Of a stretch of DNA of 64,000 nt, positions 49,955 to 59,997 are shown piece after piece. A program made the translations under genes and the position numbers. The stretch comes from Streptomyces sp. NBC_00461. GTDB taxonomy: Bacteria > Actinomycetota > Actinomycetes > Streptomycetales > Streptomycetaceae. The first letter of the stretch is position 1. The number at the start of each line of letters is the position of its first letter. The notes beneath the pieces were generated by a model. It saw only the letters and a list, made by a program, of their open reading frames with translations, had not been told where the DNA came from and made no database searches. Location: NCBI RefSeq assembly GCF_036013935.1, contig NZ_CP107902.1, positions 10,263,001 through 10,327,000 of the forward strand, in the 5' to 3' direction.

Positions 49955-51259
49955 ATGCTCATCTCCCGAGCCGCCAGACGTACCACCCTCAGACTCGGGG
50001 CGGTCGCACTTGCCGGTGTGCTCCTTGCTGCCTGTGGATCCGGGTCGTCCGGGTCGTCCGCGGACAACAACGGCAAGGTCACGCTCACCATCGACCTGTT
50101 CGGCACCTTCGGCTTCAAGGAAGCCGGCCTGTACAAGGAGTACGAGAAGCTCCACCCGAATGTCACGATCAAGGAGACCAGCACCGAGCAGGAGAACGAC
50201 TACTGGCAGGCCCTGAACACTCACCTCGCCGGCGGTGGGGGTCTGGCTGACATCCAGGGCATCGAGGTGGGCCGCACCGCCTCGGTCACCCAGCAGATGT
50301 CCGACAAGTTCGTGGACCTGAACTCGCTGGGCGCCAAGGACCTCAAGGGTGACTACTCCAAGGCCAAGTGGGCGGCCGCCACCACGGCCGACGGCCGGAC
50401 GCTGGGCCTGGGCACCGATGTCGGCCCGGAGGCGATCTGCTACCGCAGCGACCTGTTCAAGAAGGCGGGACTGCCCACCGGCCGCACCGAGCTGGCCAAG
50501 ATGTGGGCCAGCTGGGACGGCTACCTGAAGTTGGGCGAGCAGTACAAGGCCAAGGCCGGCGCCAAGAGCCACTGGATCGACAGCATCGGCAGTCTCTACT
50601 CGCTGATGATCGGCCAGCAGAAGGAGCGCTACTACGACGCCTCCGGCAAGCTCGTCTACGACAAGAACGCGGCCGTGAAGAGCGCCTGGGACACCTCGGT
50701 CAAGGCCGCCAAGGACGGGCTGAGCGCCAAGCTCACCCAGTGGTCCCCGTCCTGGAACCAGGCCTTCAGCAGCGGTTCCTTCGCCACTATCGGCTGCCCC
50801 GCCTGGATGCTGGGCTACATCAAGGGCCAGGCCGGCACCGCCGGCAAGGGCACGTGGGACGTCGCCCCGCTGCCGGGCGGAGTCTCCGGCAACTGGGGCG
50901 GCTCCTACCTGTCCATCCCCAAGACCTCGCCGCACGCGAAGGAGGCGTACGCCTTCATCAAGTGGCTGACGGCGGCACCGCAGCAGGAGAAGCTCTTCAA
51001 GAAACAGGGCAGCTTCCCCTCCAACCTCGGGGCCATCGCCGGAGTCCAGGGCGTCAAGGACCCCTACTTCAGCAACGCGCCGATCGGTGAGCTGTTCGGC
51101 ACGGCGGCGCAGACCTCTCCCGTGCAGGTGCTCGGCGTGCACGACAGGGACGTGGACCAGCAGATCACCAATGCCCTCGGTGAGGTCGAGCAGAAGGGCA
51201 CCAGTTCCGCCACCGCCTGGAGCCACGCGCAGAAGGGCATCGACAACGCGGTCGGCTGA
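49955..51259 (+). CDS. cebE-like: ABC transporter sugar-binding lipoprotein (CebE-like)
   Basis: 434 residues from ATG 49955 (GGGAGG 4 bp upstream). The signal peptide ends in the lipobox L24-A-A-C27. The mature protein is a family-1 solute-binding fold: KVTLTIDLFGTFGFKEAGLY, ENDYWQALNTHLAGGGGLAD, GRTLGLGTDVGPEAICYRSD, with WNQAFSSGSFATIGCPAWML. It is close in pattern to the cellobiose/cellotriose receptor CebE. It delivers substrate to the two permeases encoded downstream. The ATPase is probably the shared MsiK encoded elsewhere, because no ATPase gene is present. The neighbouring GH1 gene supports a beta-glucoside substrate. Confidence 0.8.
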   Translation: MLISRAARRTTLRLGAVALAGVLLAACGSGSSGSSADNNGKVTLTIDLFGTFGFKEAGLYKEYEKLHPNVTIKETSTEQENDYWQALNTHLAGGGGLADIQGIEVGRTASVTQQMSDKFVDLNSLGAKDLKGDYSKAKWAAATTADGRTLGLGTDVGPEAICYRSDLFKKAGLPTGRTELAKMWASWDGYLKLGEQYKAKAGAKSHWIDSIGSLYSLMIGQQKERYYDASGKLVYDKNAAVKSAWDTSVKAAKDGLSAKLTQWSPSWNQAFSSGSFATIGCPAWMLGYIKGQAGTAGKGTWDVAPLPGGVSGNWGGSYLSIPKTSPHAKEAYAFIKWLTAAPQQEKLFKKQGSFPSNLGAIAGVQGVKDPYFSNAPIGELFGTAAQTSPVQVLGVHDRDVDQQITNALGEVEQKGTSSATAWSHAQKGIDNAVG

Positions 51260-51329
51260 CGCCTCCTCGGGTGTGCAGGGCACGCCCCCGACCCGCCGCC
51301 CTGCGCGCCCGGTCAGCCGGCTGTCTCCC

Positions 51330-51367
51330 GGGCGCGAAGGACCGCCCCCAAGCGGTCCTTCGCGCCC
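51330..51367 (+). promoter_or_regulatory. Intercistronic 16-bp stem-loop
   Basis: GGGCGCGAAGGACCGC and its exact inverse enclose CCCCAA, midway between the binding-protein and first permease genes. In ABC operons such hairpins protect the upstream message or cut read-through, so that more binding protein than permease is made. A weak terminator is an alternative. Confidence 0.7.
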
Positions 51368-51424
51368 CACATCCGACGTGCGTGCCCCGACCCCACGATC
51401 TGCCCCCGACCGAAGGTCTGACCC

Positions 51425-52372
51425 ATGACCCTGACCGCCGCCGCCCCGCCGCGGACCGCGCGGCCGCCGGCCACCCTGAGGCGGCGCCTGGCCAAGCTGT
51501 CGCCGTACACCTACATCGCCCCGTTCTTCGCGCTGTTCGCCGCCTTCGGGCTGTTCCCGCTGCTCTACACCGCCTACGTCTCGCTCTACCGGGTCGAACT
51601 CCAAACGCCGGGGCAGCTGGAGTGGCGCGGCCTGGGCAACTACACCGCGCTCTTCGGCGACGACTACTTCTGGACCGCGCTGCGCAACACCTTCACCATC
51701 GGAGTCATCTCCACCGTCCCGCAGCTGATGATGGCGCTGGGACTGGCCCACCTGCTCAACTACAAGCTGCGCGGCCGCACCGTCTTCCGCGTCACCATGC
51801 TGCTGCCGTATGCCACGTCGGTGGCCGCCGCCACCCTGGTCTTCGCCCAGCTCTTCGGCCGTGACTTCGGCCTGATCAATTATCTGCTCGGCCTGGTCGG
51901 CGTCCACCCGGTGGACTGGCAGTCCGGCACCCTCGCCTCGCAGATCGCCGTCTCCACGATCGTCGTCTGGCGCTGGACCGGCTACAACGCGCTGATCTAC
52001 CTGGCCGGCATGCAGTCCATCCCCGCCGACCTGTACGAGGCCGCCGAGCTGGACGGCGCGTCCCGCTGGCGGCAGTTCCTGCACGTCACCCTGCCCGGGC
52101 TGCGGCCCACCATCCTGTTCACCGTCGTGGTGTCCACCATCGGCGCCACCCAACTGTTCGGTGAGCCCCTGCTGTTCGAGGGCAGCATGTCCGGCGGCAT
52201 CTCGCACCAGTACCAGACCCTCGGCCTGTACATGTACCAGGAGGGCTGGGGCTTCTTCCACCTCGGCCGGGCCGCCGCCACCGCGTGGGTGATGTTCGTC
52301 CTCATCCTGCTGCTGGTGCTCATCAACACCGTGATCGCGCGCCGCCGCACCCGCAAGGAGGCCCAGCGATGA
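51425..52372 (+). CDS. cebF-like: ABC transporter permease, MalF-type (CebF-like)
   Basis: 315 residues from ATG 51425. Six hydrophobic segments are visible: YIAPFFALFAAFGLFPLLYT; NTFTIGVISTVPQLMMALGL; and the last AWVMFVLILLLVLINTV. The EAA loop reads EAAELDGASRWRQFLHVTLP, which contacts the ATPase. It pairs with the next gene to form the membrane channel of the sugar importer. The stop overlaps the next start (ATGA). Confidence 0.85.
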   Translation: MTLTAAAPPRTARPPATLRRRLAKLSPYTYIAPFFALFAAFGLFPLLYTAYVSLYRVELQTPGQLEWRGLGNYTALFGDDYFWTALRNTFTIGVISTVPQLMMALGLAHLLNYKLRGRTVFRVTMLLPYATSVAAATLVFAQLFGRDFGLINYLLGLVGVHPVDWQSGTLASQIAVSTIVVWRWTGYNALIYLAGMQSIPADLYEAAELDGASRWRQFLHVTLPGLRPTILFTVVVSTIGATQLFGEPLLFEGSMSGGISHQYQTLGLYMYQEGWGFFHLGRAAATAWVMFVLILLLVLINTVIARRRTRKEAQR

Positions 52373-53274
52373 CCACCCTGGCCACGCCCCGGCGCACCGA
52401 AAAGACCGCCCCTGCAGCCCGTCCGGCCCGCCGCCCGCGCGGGGGGCGGGCGGGAGGCCACCAGCACGGCGGCCGTCTCGCCTACGCGATCCTCATCGTC
52501 GCCGCGCTCATCTCCGCCTTCCCCTTCTACTGGACGATCGTCGCGGCCACCCGCTCCAACGCCGACCTGGCCAAGAGTCCGCCGGCGCTGCTGCCCGGCG
52601 GCAGCCTGATGCACAACTTCCAGCAGGTGCTCGAGCAGGCCGACATCGGCAAGGCGCTGCTCAACTCACTGATCGTCTCGGGGGCGGTGACGGTGGGCAC
52701 CGTCCTGTTCTCCACCCTCGCCGGCTTCGCCTTCGCCAAGCTGCAGTTCAAAGGGCGCAACGCGCTGCTCGCCCTGACGATCGGCACGATGATGATCCCG
52801 CCACAGCTCGGCGTGATCCCGCTGTTCATGGTCATCGCGAAGCTGCACTGGGTCAACCAGCTCCAGGCGGTCATCCTGCCCGGCATCGTGTCCGCCTTCG
52901 GCGTGTTCTTCATGCGGCAGTACCTCGTGCAGACGCTGCCCGACGAGCTGATCGAGGCGGGCCGGGTCGACGGCGCCTCCACACGGCGCATCTTCTGGAG
53001 CATCGTCATCCCGATCGCGCGGCCCGGCATGGCGGTGCTCGCGATGCTCACCTTCATGGCCTCCTGGAACGACTTCTTCTGGCCGATCATCGCCCTGTCC
53101 TCACAGGAGCCGACCGTGCAGGTCGCCCTGCGCCAGCTCGGCGGGGGATACGTCCACGACCAGTCCGTCATCATGGCCGGCACCCTGCTCGGCACGCTGC
53201 CCGTGCTGCTCGTCTTCGGCCTGCTGGGCCGGCACATCGTGGGCGGCATCATGCAGGGAGCGGTGAAGGGATAG
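52369..53274 (+). CDS. cebG-like: ABC transporter permease, MalG-type (CebG-like)
   Basis: 301 residues from ATG 52369, overlapping the previous stop. A basic Pro/Ala-rich N-terminus of about 35 residues precedes YAILIVAALISAFPFYWTIV and five more membrane segments. The EAA loop is EAGRVDGASTRRIFWSIVIP. The C-terminus ends IVGGIMQGAVKG, typical of MalG/CebG permeases. It is the partner of the preceding permease. Confidence 0.85.
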   Translation: MTTLATPRRTEKTAPAARPARRPRGGRAGGHQHGGRLAYAILIVAALISAFPFYWTIVAATRSNADLAKSPPALLPGGSLMHNFQQVLEQADIGKALLNSLIVSGAVTVGTVLFSTLAGFAFAKLQFKGRNALLALTIGTMMIPPQLGVIPLFMVIAKLHWVNQLQAVILPGIVSAFGVFFMRQYLVQTLPDELIEAGRVDGASTRRIFWSIVIPIARPGMAVLAMLTFMASWNDFFWPIIALSSQEPTVQVALRQLGGGYVHDQSVIMAGTLLGTLPVLLVFGLLGRHIVGGIMQGAVKG

Positions 53275-53589
53275 CACGCCGCCCACGCCCCCACTGCGCT
53301 GACTGGCCGGGCGCGCAGCGCCCCCTGAAGCCGGCCCCCGCTCTTCGAGCCCTTTGCCCCGACGCGCGCCATCACGCCCCGCCTCACTGCGCTCGGGCCG
53401 AACAGCCGCTGGGCGGGGGCCGATCCACTGCCCCGATGACAGGGCGCTGAACCACAACGGAAACGCCCCCACCGCACGGTGCATGACCGGGGGCGAGACC
53501 TGGCCGGCCGATGCCCGGTTCGTCTCCTGAGCGCTGCAAGGCCGTGCAGCGCCACTCCACACGACATCAACGACCCCCACGGAGCCCTG
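53275..53589. other. Gap between permease and beta-glucosidase genes
   Basis: About 315 bp with no gene. The sequence is GC-rich with short inverted stretches. The GH1 gene may be read through from the operon or have its own promoter here. I see no GAGAGCGCTCTC copy in it. Confidence 0.4.
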
Positions 53590-54993
53590 ATGACCACGAC
53601 TGCCCCTCACCTGGTTACCGCCTCCCCGTTGACGTTCCCGCCGACGTTCCGCTGGGGCGCCGCCACCGCCGCCTACCAGATCGAAGGGGCCGCGAACGAG
53701 GGCGGCCGGACGGCGTCGATCTGGGACACCTTCAGCAGAACACCGGGGAAGGTCCGCAACGGCGACACCGGAGACATCGCCGCCGACCACTACCACCGCA
53801 TGCGTGAAGACGTCGCGCTCATGGCCGAGCTGGGCCTGACCGACTACCGCTTCTCCGTGTCCTGGCCCCGTGTCCAGCCGACGGGGCGCGGCCCCGCCGC
53901 CCAGAAGGGCCTGGACTTCTACCGCGCCCTGGTCGACGAGCTCCACGCCCACCACATCCGCCCCGTACTGACCCTTTACCACTGGGACCTCCCGCAGGAA
54001 CTCGAGGACGCCGGCGGCTGGCCCGAGCGCGACACGGCCCAGCGGTTCGCGGACTACACCGCGCTCGTGGCGGGCGCGCTCGGCGACCGCGTACGGACCT
54101 GGACGACGCTCAACGAACCGTGGTGCGCGGCGTTCCTCGGCTACTCAGAGGGCGTCCACGCACCCGGCCGGACCGAGCCGGAAGCCGCACTGCGGGCCGC
54201 GCACCACCTGAATCTCGCCCACGGCCTGGCCGTCGGCGTACTGCGCGACCTGGTGCACCCGTCGTCCGAGGTGTCGCTGACCCTGAACCTCGCCGCGGTG
54301 CGCCCGCTCAGCGACAGCCCCGCCGACCAGGACGCGGCCCGCCGGATCGACGCGCTGGCCAACCGGATCTTCCTGGACCCGGTGTTCCGCGGGCACTATG
54401 CACGGGACCTGCGGGCCGACACTGGGCTACTCACCGACTGGTCCTTCGTCCGGGACGGAGATCTGGAGATCACCTCCCGGCCCATCGACGCCCTCGGCAT
54501 TAACTACTACACGCCCACGGTGGTCGCCGCCGGCTCCCACCCCGCGCCCTCGCCCTGGCCCGCCGCACCGGCACACGCACGCTTCCTGCAGGCACCGGGC
54601 CCGCGCACCGCCATGGACTGGCCGGTGGACGCCGGCGGCCTGTACGAACTGCTGACCCGGCTGCGCGACGAGCTGCCGGACACGCCGCTGATCGTCACGG
54701 AGAACGGCGCCGCCTACGACGACTACACCGACCCGGAGGGCGAGGTCCACGACCCGGAACGGATCGCGTACCTGCGCTCGCATCTCGAGGCGGTGCACCG
54801 GGCCATGGCGGCCGGCGCGGACGTCCGCGGCTACTTCCTGTGGTCCCTGCTGGACAACTTCGAATGGGCCTACGGCTACAGCAAGCGTTTCGGCATGGTG
54901 CACGTCGACTTCGCCACCCAGCGCCGCACCCTCAAGGACAGCGCCCGCTGGTACGCGGACGTCGTGGCGCACGGCAGCCTGCCGCTCAGGTGA
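53590..54993 (+). CDS. bglC-like: GH1 beta-glucosidase (BglC-like)
   Basis: 467 residues from ATG 53590 (GGAG upstream), the normal GH1 length. The N-terminus is [20 protein letters not shown]. The acid/base is E176 in TLNEPW and the nucleophile E371 in [12 protein letters not shown]. The substrate-binding tail is [20 protein letters not shown]. There is no signal peptide, so it acts in the cytoplasm, cleaving imported cellobiose or other beta-glucosides to glucose. The order binding protein, two permeases, GH1 and LacI regulator is that of the streptomycete ceb locus. Confidence 0.9.
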   Translation: MTTTAPHLVTASPLTFPPTFRWGAATAAYQIEGAANEGGRTASIWDTFSRTPGKVRNGDTGDIAADHYHRMREDVALMAELGLTDYRFSVSWPRVQPTGRGPAAQKGLDFYRALVDELHAHHIRPVLTLYHWDLPQELEDAGGWPERDTAQRFADYTALVAGALGDRVRTWTTLNEPWCAAFLGYSEGVHAPGRTEPEAALRAAHHLNLAHGLAVGVLRDLVHPSSEVSLTLNLAAVRPLSDSPADQDAARRIDALANRIFLDPVFRGHYARDLRADTGLLTDWSFVRDGDLEITSRPIDALGINYYTPTVVAAGSHPAPSPWPAAPAHARFLQAPGPRTAMDWPVDAGGLYELLTRLRDELPDTPLIVTENGAAYDDYTDPEGEVHDPERIAYLRSHLEAVHRAMAAGADVRGYFLWSLLDNFEWAYGYSKRFGMVHVDFATQRRTLKDSARWYADVVAHGSLPLR

Positions 54994-55123
54994 GCGGGCC
55001 GTCACAGCACCGACGTGGCCGATCCCCGTGAGCCGCCCGCGGTGGGTCCAGGGCGCGCACGGCCTACGGCCAGAGGCGCGCGGCGCCGATGTGACCGGGC
55101 CGTTTCTGTAGGGTGAAAGGGGC

Positions 55124-55135
55124 GAGAGCGCTCTC
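55124..55135. promoter_or_regulatory. LacI-type operator upstream of its regulator gene
   Basis: GAGAGCGCTCTC, a perfect 12-bp palindrome flanked by GGC and CCC, lies 62 bp before the regulator's start. It indicates autoregulation by the LacI protein. Confidence 0.7.
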
Positions 55136-55197
55136 CCCGGTCGCTCACACTCGCCTGCCGGGAGCTACGCTGTTCCCGTCCCGAGAGGAGCGTTCCC

Positions 55198-56247
55198 TTG
55201 TCCGACCAGATCTCCGCGTCCCGGCCCACCCTGGAAGCCGTCGCCGAACGGGCCGGCGTCTCCCGGGCCACCGCCTCTCGTGTCGTCAACGGGGGCAGCG
55301 GGGTGCGCGAGGCTCTGGTGGAGAAGGTACGGCGGGCCGTGGAGGAGCTGGGCTACGTACCGAACCAGGCGGCCCGTGCCCTGGTCACCCGCCGCACCGG
55401 CGCGGTCGCCGTCATCGTCGCGGAGCCGGAGACCAAGGTCTTCGCCAACCCTTTCTTCGCTCAGCAACTGCTCGGCATCAGCCGGGAGCTGACCGCCCAC
55501 GACACCCAGCTCGTCCTGCTGCTGGTGGAGGGCACGGCCGACTACGACCGCATCGGCCGCTACCTCGCCGGCGGCCACGTGGACGCCGCCCTGCTGTTCT
55601 CCCTGCACGCCGAGGACCCGCTGCCCGCCATCACCCGCCGGGTGGGGCTGCCCACCGTCTTCGGCGGCCGTCCCGGCTGGCCGGGCGCGGAGGGAGACCG
55701 CAGCCTCCTCTACGTCGACTCGGACAACCGTGGCGGCGCCCGCGAGGCCGTCCGCCATCTGCTGTCACTGGGGCGCGGGCACATCGCGACGATCAGCGGG
55801 CCTCTCGATCAGACGGCCTCGGTGGACCGGCTCGACGGCTACCACGACATCCTGATGGACGCCGACCCCCGGCTGGTGATCGAGGGGGACTTCACCGAGG
55901 CGGGCGGCGCCCGCGCCATGGCAGAGCTGCTGGAGCGGGCGCCTGAGCTGGACGCCGTCTTCGTCGCCTCCGACCTCATGGCCACCGGCGCGCTGCGCGT
56001 GCTGCGAGAGCACGGGCGGCGGGTGCCGGACGACGTGGCCGTCGTCGGCTTCGATGACATGGCCTCGGTGGCCGAGCTGACCGACCCGCCGCTGACGACG
56101 GTCCGTCAGGAGATCGAGGAGATGGGCCGGCTGATGGTGCGCTTGCTGCTGCGCAGCCTCGACCAGCGGACGCAGGATGGCAGCGGCGGCCGTCCGCTGT
56201 CCTCCGTGGTCACCCCGACCCGGCTGATCCGGCGGGGTACAGCCTGA
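55198..56247 (+). CDS. cebR-like: LacI-family repressor (CebR-like)
   Basis: 349 residues from TTG 55198 (GAGAGGAG upstream). The helix-turn-helix and hinge are TLEAVAERAGVSRATASRVV and VRRAVEELGYVPNQAARAL. The periplasmic-binding-like effector domain includes VDAALLFSLHAEDPLP, YVDSDNRGGAREAVRHLLSL, VFVASDLMATGALRVLREHG and VAVVGFDDMA. It is expected to bind GAGAGCGCTCTC palindromes at 49898, 55124, 48930 and perhaps 58439, and to release them when a cello-oligosaccharide-like inducer binds. Confidence 0.88.
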   Translation: MSDQISASRPTLEAVAERAGVSRATASRVVNGGSGVREALVEKVRRAVEELGYVPNQAARALVTRRTGAVAVIVAEPETKVFANPFFAQQLLGISRELTAHDTQLVLLLVEGTADYDRIGRYLAGGHVDAALLFSLHAEDPLPAITRRVGLPTVFGGRPGWPGAEGDRSLLYVDSDNRGGAREAVRHLLSLGRGHIATISGPLDQTASVDRLDGYHDILMDADPRLVIEGDFTEAGGARAMAELLERAPELDAVFVASDLMATGALRVLREHGRRVPDDVAVVGFDDMASVAELTDPPLTTVRQEIEEMGRLMVRLLLRSLDQRTQDGSGGRPLSSVVTPTRLIRRGTA

Positions 56248-56927
56248 GCCTGACGCCAGCCTCCGCCTCCTCTGGGGTCGGGGGAGATGCCCTGACACAG
56301 GTGATCGCAAGGGCCTGGTCGACTCGGTTGGTTCTGCCTCCCTTGGCGGCCGGCGTTGCGTCGAGTGCCTGATCAGGCAGTTCCACTGGTCAGGGAGGAT
56401 GGTGGACTACCTGCCTCGGCATGCCGGTTGCCACCGCGTCGACCGATCCGGTCGAAGACCCGTCGCCACCGCAACCACCAGCCACGCCAGGGCGTCTGGG
56501 TCAGGCCGCCCGACGTCTGACACCCACCACGTGGTGACAACTCCCAGGAGCAGCGCCAGGAGGATGTGGGAGGTGGCCTCGGTCAGCTGGAAGTGCCAGT
56601 ACCGGCTGCCCGGCTGACAGGAGTCCCAATCGGTGTAGTGATGTTCCGCCGGCCAGGCCTTCAGCGACTTCTGCGAGGCCGCCGCGCGTGACGGAGAGAT
56701 CTCTGTCGACGCGCTTATGGCCAGGATCGGGTCTGCACGGTCAACAGTTCAGTAGCTCGGACAACTCCCCAGGGCCGAGGACAAAAGAGAGTTGACAAGT
56801 CGTCCGAGGCAGTCTTCGAGTTGCCGGCCTCGCACGATGCCCCAGGCCCGTGCGAGGGCGCCCCTGCGCTGCCGCCGGATCGGCGGTGTGCGCCTCGCCC
56901 GGGGCTGGGAAGTCGGCCTTGTGCGGC
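56248..56927. other. 680-bp region without a supportable gene
   Basis: Lies between the LacI gene and the convergent TfoX-like gene. Short open frames here lack starts, ribosome sites and family resemblance. I see no repeats of note, apart from an isolated GGTGACAACT at about 56533, unrelated in context to the 34-38 kb family. Confidence 0.4.
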
Positions 56928-57281
56928 TCAGTGGGCAGGGCTGATGAAGTCCAGGGCCTCATGGGCCAGTCCGTCCCAGCTGAGCTCCGAGCCGGGGTTC
57001 AGGCTGAGCCACTCGCTCATGAGCCGCCCGTGCCCCGGGTCGAAGCGCTCGCCCTCACCGGCATCCACCAACTCGTCGACCCGGGCCCGCGGGAGCTTCA
57101 CCACGAGATGGCCCTGCGCGAGCATCGCGAAAATCTTCCCGCCGACCTTGAGCGCAGCAGCGCCGAACCTTCCCTCCCGTCCCGGCTCGTCGCCAGGGAT
57201 GGTTACCCCGTCCAGCTCCGCGAACTGCGCGACCAGCTGCGCGTACCGCTTCTCGGGGGAGACTGCCCGCCGTCGCTGCAT
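56928..57281 (-). CDS. TfoX N-terminal-domain protein
   Basis: 117 residues from ATG 57281. RFGAAALKVGGKIFAMLAQG, HLVVKLPRARVDELVDAGEG, FDPGHGRLMSEWLSL match the stand-alone TfoX_N family, small single-domain proteins of uncertain function in actinobacteria. Its N-terminus (RRRAVSPEKRYAQLVAQFAE) and C-terminal LAHEALDFI are typical. It is a single gene. Confidence 0.8.
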   Translation of the reverse strand: MQRRRAVSPEKRYAQLVAQFAELDGVTIPGDEPGREGRFGAAALKVGGKIFAMLAQGHLVVKLPRARVDELVDAGEGERFDPGHGRLMSEWLSLNPGSELSWDGLAHEALDFISPAH

Positions 57282-57367
57282 CGGCTCCTCGACTCATTCC
57301 GGCCAGTGCAAGGTCTCCTGCCGACCTCCGCCATCGCGGCATCCGGCAGCTTACTGTTGTGACCAGG

Positions 57368-57883
57368 TCAGACCATGAAAGCTCGGGGGTGCAGCGAGAG
57401 GTTCAGTTCACACCAGACGATCTTCCCGCCCGGGGTCCGGTGGCTGCCCCATCGGTCGGAGAGGCTGTCGACCAGGACCAGCCCGCGTCCGCTTTCGCAG
57501 GTCATCGAGGGGTGGCAGAGCGCCGGCAGTTCGCTGCTGCCGTCGCTGACCGCGCAGCTGAGGACGGGGGTTGCGGCCTGCCGGTAGATGGCGCTCAGGT
57601 TCAGGGGAGGGGCGGCGTGGCGCAAGGCGTTGGTTACCAGTTCTGTGACGAGCAACTCCACTGTTTGGGTCAGGAAGTCGGGGACGCCTGTGTGGAGGAG
57701 ACTGACACGTATCAGGGTCCGGGCTTTGCCGGCCGCAGTTGATGTCCATGGCAGAGCCAGGGACAGGGCCAGCGAACGTCCGTCACGCGGGGCGGGGACG
57801 CCAACGGGCGGGCCGGGGATGCCGGCTCCGGGTCCTGGAGGGTCAGAACTGTCCGCGGGGTTCGCGGCGACCTTGTAGCTCAT
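57368..57883 (-). CDS. Anti-sigma-like ATP-binding (HATPase_c) protein
   Basis: 171 residues. ATG 57883 is chosen because GGAG lies 6 bp upstream; ATG 57940 is an alternative. After a Pro/Gly-rich leader comes a GHKL fold: ARTLIRVSLLHTGVPD, VELLVTELVTNALRHA (N box), then VSDGSSELP and SGRGLVLVDSLSDRWG (G boxes). This is the pattern of the many streptomycete RsbW/SpoIIAB-like regulatory ATPases that bind sigma or anti-anti-sigma proteins. No partner is adjacent. Confidence 0.82.
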   Translation of the reverse strand: MSYKVAANPADSSDPPGPGAGIPGPPVGVPAPRDGRSLALSLALPWTSTAAGKARTLIRVSLLHTGVPDFLTQTVELLVTELVTNALRHAAPPLNLSAIYRQAATPVLSCAVSDGSSELPALCHPSMTCESGRGLVLVDSLSDRWGSHRTPGGKIVWCELNLSLHPRAFMV

Positions 57884-58770
57884 GGGGAACTCCGGATATC
57901 GGGAGAGGCTGAGTGGCGGCGTTGCTGCCGGGATGGCCACCGTCCGGGAATGCCTTGAATCCGACCTGCCGTGCCTGCGCAGGAGGCCCTGCAGGCGCTT
58001 CCGCGCTCTGCGGGGCCGACGCGACGATCAGCGCGCCCAGCAGGCACTTCCGCGTCGCCTGTGACGAGCAGGATGACGCTGAGAAGCCCAGCGCCACCGA
58101 CCGCAGCCTGCCACCCAGCGTGGCCCGGCCCGTCACCGGTGACCGCGACGCCACGGCTGCTGCCGCTTCGACGATGGTCTGCCGGGCAGGCGAGGCGTCG
58201 TTGTGCTGCTGTCCGCCGGAACCGGCGGTTGAAGCGGCAGCGGTGACGCTCACCATCGCGATGCCTCTGCGGTGGACCATGGCCAGTCCTTTGACCTGAG
58301 CTGTGGACACAGCTCTCCTTCGATGGGCCGGAAGGGGAAGGGGTGGCGACTCTCCGACCTCAGATACTGCGTCCACGTCCAGGAGGTGCACGCCTCGAAG
58401 TGCCTCAGCCTTCCTTCAGCGGCGACAATACCCAAATATGAGAGCGCTCTCAAGTGCAAGTGTTGACCATCTGCGCTGCAGGGGACAGGGCGGGCGCGGA
58501 TCTCCCCCCGGATCCGCCTCCCGACCGGCTGCTCCTCGGGGGCCATCCCGTCACGCGGAAGCACACAGGCCACGCTGGCGGCGGCAGCGATCGGCACGGC
58601 GGACTGGCCTTGCGCTGCTTGCTCGGCCACTTCGGCGTCGCGGACCGAGCGGCTGCACGTCCCCGCCCCGACCGGGCGCAGCCTGCTCTGCACGCGGCCC
58701 TGATCGCCGCAGCCGCCGGGGCGGGGTCGCCCCCCCATGTCGTGCGGTGGCGCCCGTCGGCAGGCCCTAT
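57884..58770. other. Decayed region with an isolated LacI-type operator
   Basis: Open frames occur on both strands but none shows a family pattern and a believable start together. A leftward stretch from about 58279 (MVHRRGIAMVSVTAAASTAG) could be the remains of a secreted protein downstream of the operator at 58439-58452. I cannot support it as a gene. Confidence 0.35.
58439..58452. promoter_or_regulatory. LacI-type operator TGAGAGCGCTCTCA
   Basis: A perfect 14-bp palindrome identical in its core to the operators of the sugar-uptake operon. No intact gene starts next to it, so its former target may have decayed. Confidence 0.55.
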
Positions 58771-59470
58771 CGGCAGCTCGCCCGGGACACCCTGGTACTC
58801 GGTGACCGCATTGTCCGACGCGCGGCCGGCGGACAACTGCTGCCGTCTCTGGATGTCACGCTGGCGTACGTCGGTGCCTGTGGAGGGGATCGCGCGCAGT
58901 GGTAGCGGGACTGGCAGGCCGTCAAGGCGGAACTGACCGAGGCCAAGGCACGTACCGATGAGCGGGACCAGCCCCCGGTCAGCGCCACCATTGAGTCCGC
59001 CACCGGACGTTGGGCCGGCGACGGCACCGGCAGCGCGCGCCCCGGCCGACGTCATCTGGGGGGCTTGGCGGCGACCCTGGTGTGCGGAGTCGCCCTGGGG
59101 GTGGCGGGAACGGTGGCCATACTGCTGCCGGGGCTTCCCACGGCCAGGCAACGGGCGGTGGAGACGCTTCGGCGACGCCGTCGGCCTGGCAGAGCATCGC
59201 TGCCCGGTCGCCGGACACCGCGCACCCCGGCGACGGCATGGACCCCATCCGTACCCGATGCGGCGACGCCAAGGCGCACATCACCAACTGGACTCAGTGC
59301 CGGTCTACCTGCCAGGCGAGAAGAAGTTCGGCGACCTGGTGATGCGCAACAACCCGCGCTGCAGCGTGATGAGTTGGGGTACCGTGAACGGGCCGGCCCG
59401 GCCCAACCGCAAGGTGTACATCACCGCCTACCGGCCCGCCGACCGCGCGTCCACGCTCTCCTGGTACGGC
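58771..59470 (+). pseudogene. HTH / membrane / DUF2690-type protein, decayed and truncated
   Basis: Pieces in order: YRQLARDTLVLGDRIVRRAA, LLPSLDVTLAYVGACGGDRA (helix-turn-helix of the streptomycete XRE type), a TAG stop at 58904-58906, WQAVKAELTEAKARTDE, a membrane helix LAATLVCGVALGVAGTVAIL, then GDGMDPIRTRCGD and, after a frameshift near 59300, VPVYLPGEKKFGDLVMRNNP, RCSVMSWGTV and KVYITAYRP. The last part is a DUF2690-like domain. The gene ends abruptly at the IS630 remnant. The 5' end is also missing. Confidence 0.6.
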
Positions 59471-59919
59471 GCACTTACACCTCTGTCCCGCTCGGTGGCC
59501 CTCCGGGCCGGCACCTGCACGCTCCAGCCGGTGCGGTGCAGCAGCAGGTCCAGCCCGGCCAGGGTGTACTCGGCCCCGAACCGGCGGCGCACGACCTCGC
59601 CGATGCGGGCCAAGGTCCAGCACTGGTCACTCCAGCCGCACGCGGCCGGACCAGCCTCCAACACCGCTTCCAGGGCACGTAGTTGGCTGGTATCGAGCTT
59701 GCAGCGGGCGCCACCGGGGCCCTTGGAGACCAGCGCCTGGCGGCCGCCCGAGGCCAGGGCCCGGCGCCGGCGGTTCGCCGGCATCCGGGTCACCCGGAAC
59801 CGCCGGGCCACCTCCCGGTCACTGGCCCCCGCCTCGATCAAGTCAGCCGCCGCAAGCCGGACTTGCTCACGACGATCCCGCTCCTCGGCCGTCAGCCCAC
59901 CGCCATCGGGATATCTCAT
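59428..59919 (-). pseudogene. IS630-type transposase N-terminus
   Basis: From ATG 59919: [40 protein letters not shown] (helix-turn-helix), [40 protein letters not shown] and [20 protein letters not shown]. This is the helix-turn-helix half of an IS630-family transposase. The DDE catalytic half is missing; the frame runs into the DUF2690 relic. Confidence 0.75.
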
Positions 59920-59997
59920 CCCTCCGGAATAGTGGCGTGAGACCGCCGATGGGGCGGGCATCGCGGGCCATGCGTCGGCACCACGATCTCCAGGCCG

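Noticed and set aside
56528..56541. GGTGACAACT as a fifth member of the cassette repeat family
   Set aside because: Only the 10-bp core is present, with none of the surrounding conserved sequence.
57843..58391. Leftward 182-codon frame next to the 58439 operator as a secreted protein gene
   Set aside because: No convincing signal peptide, ribosome site or family pattern; composition looks like decayed or shadow sequence.
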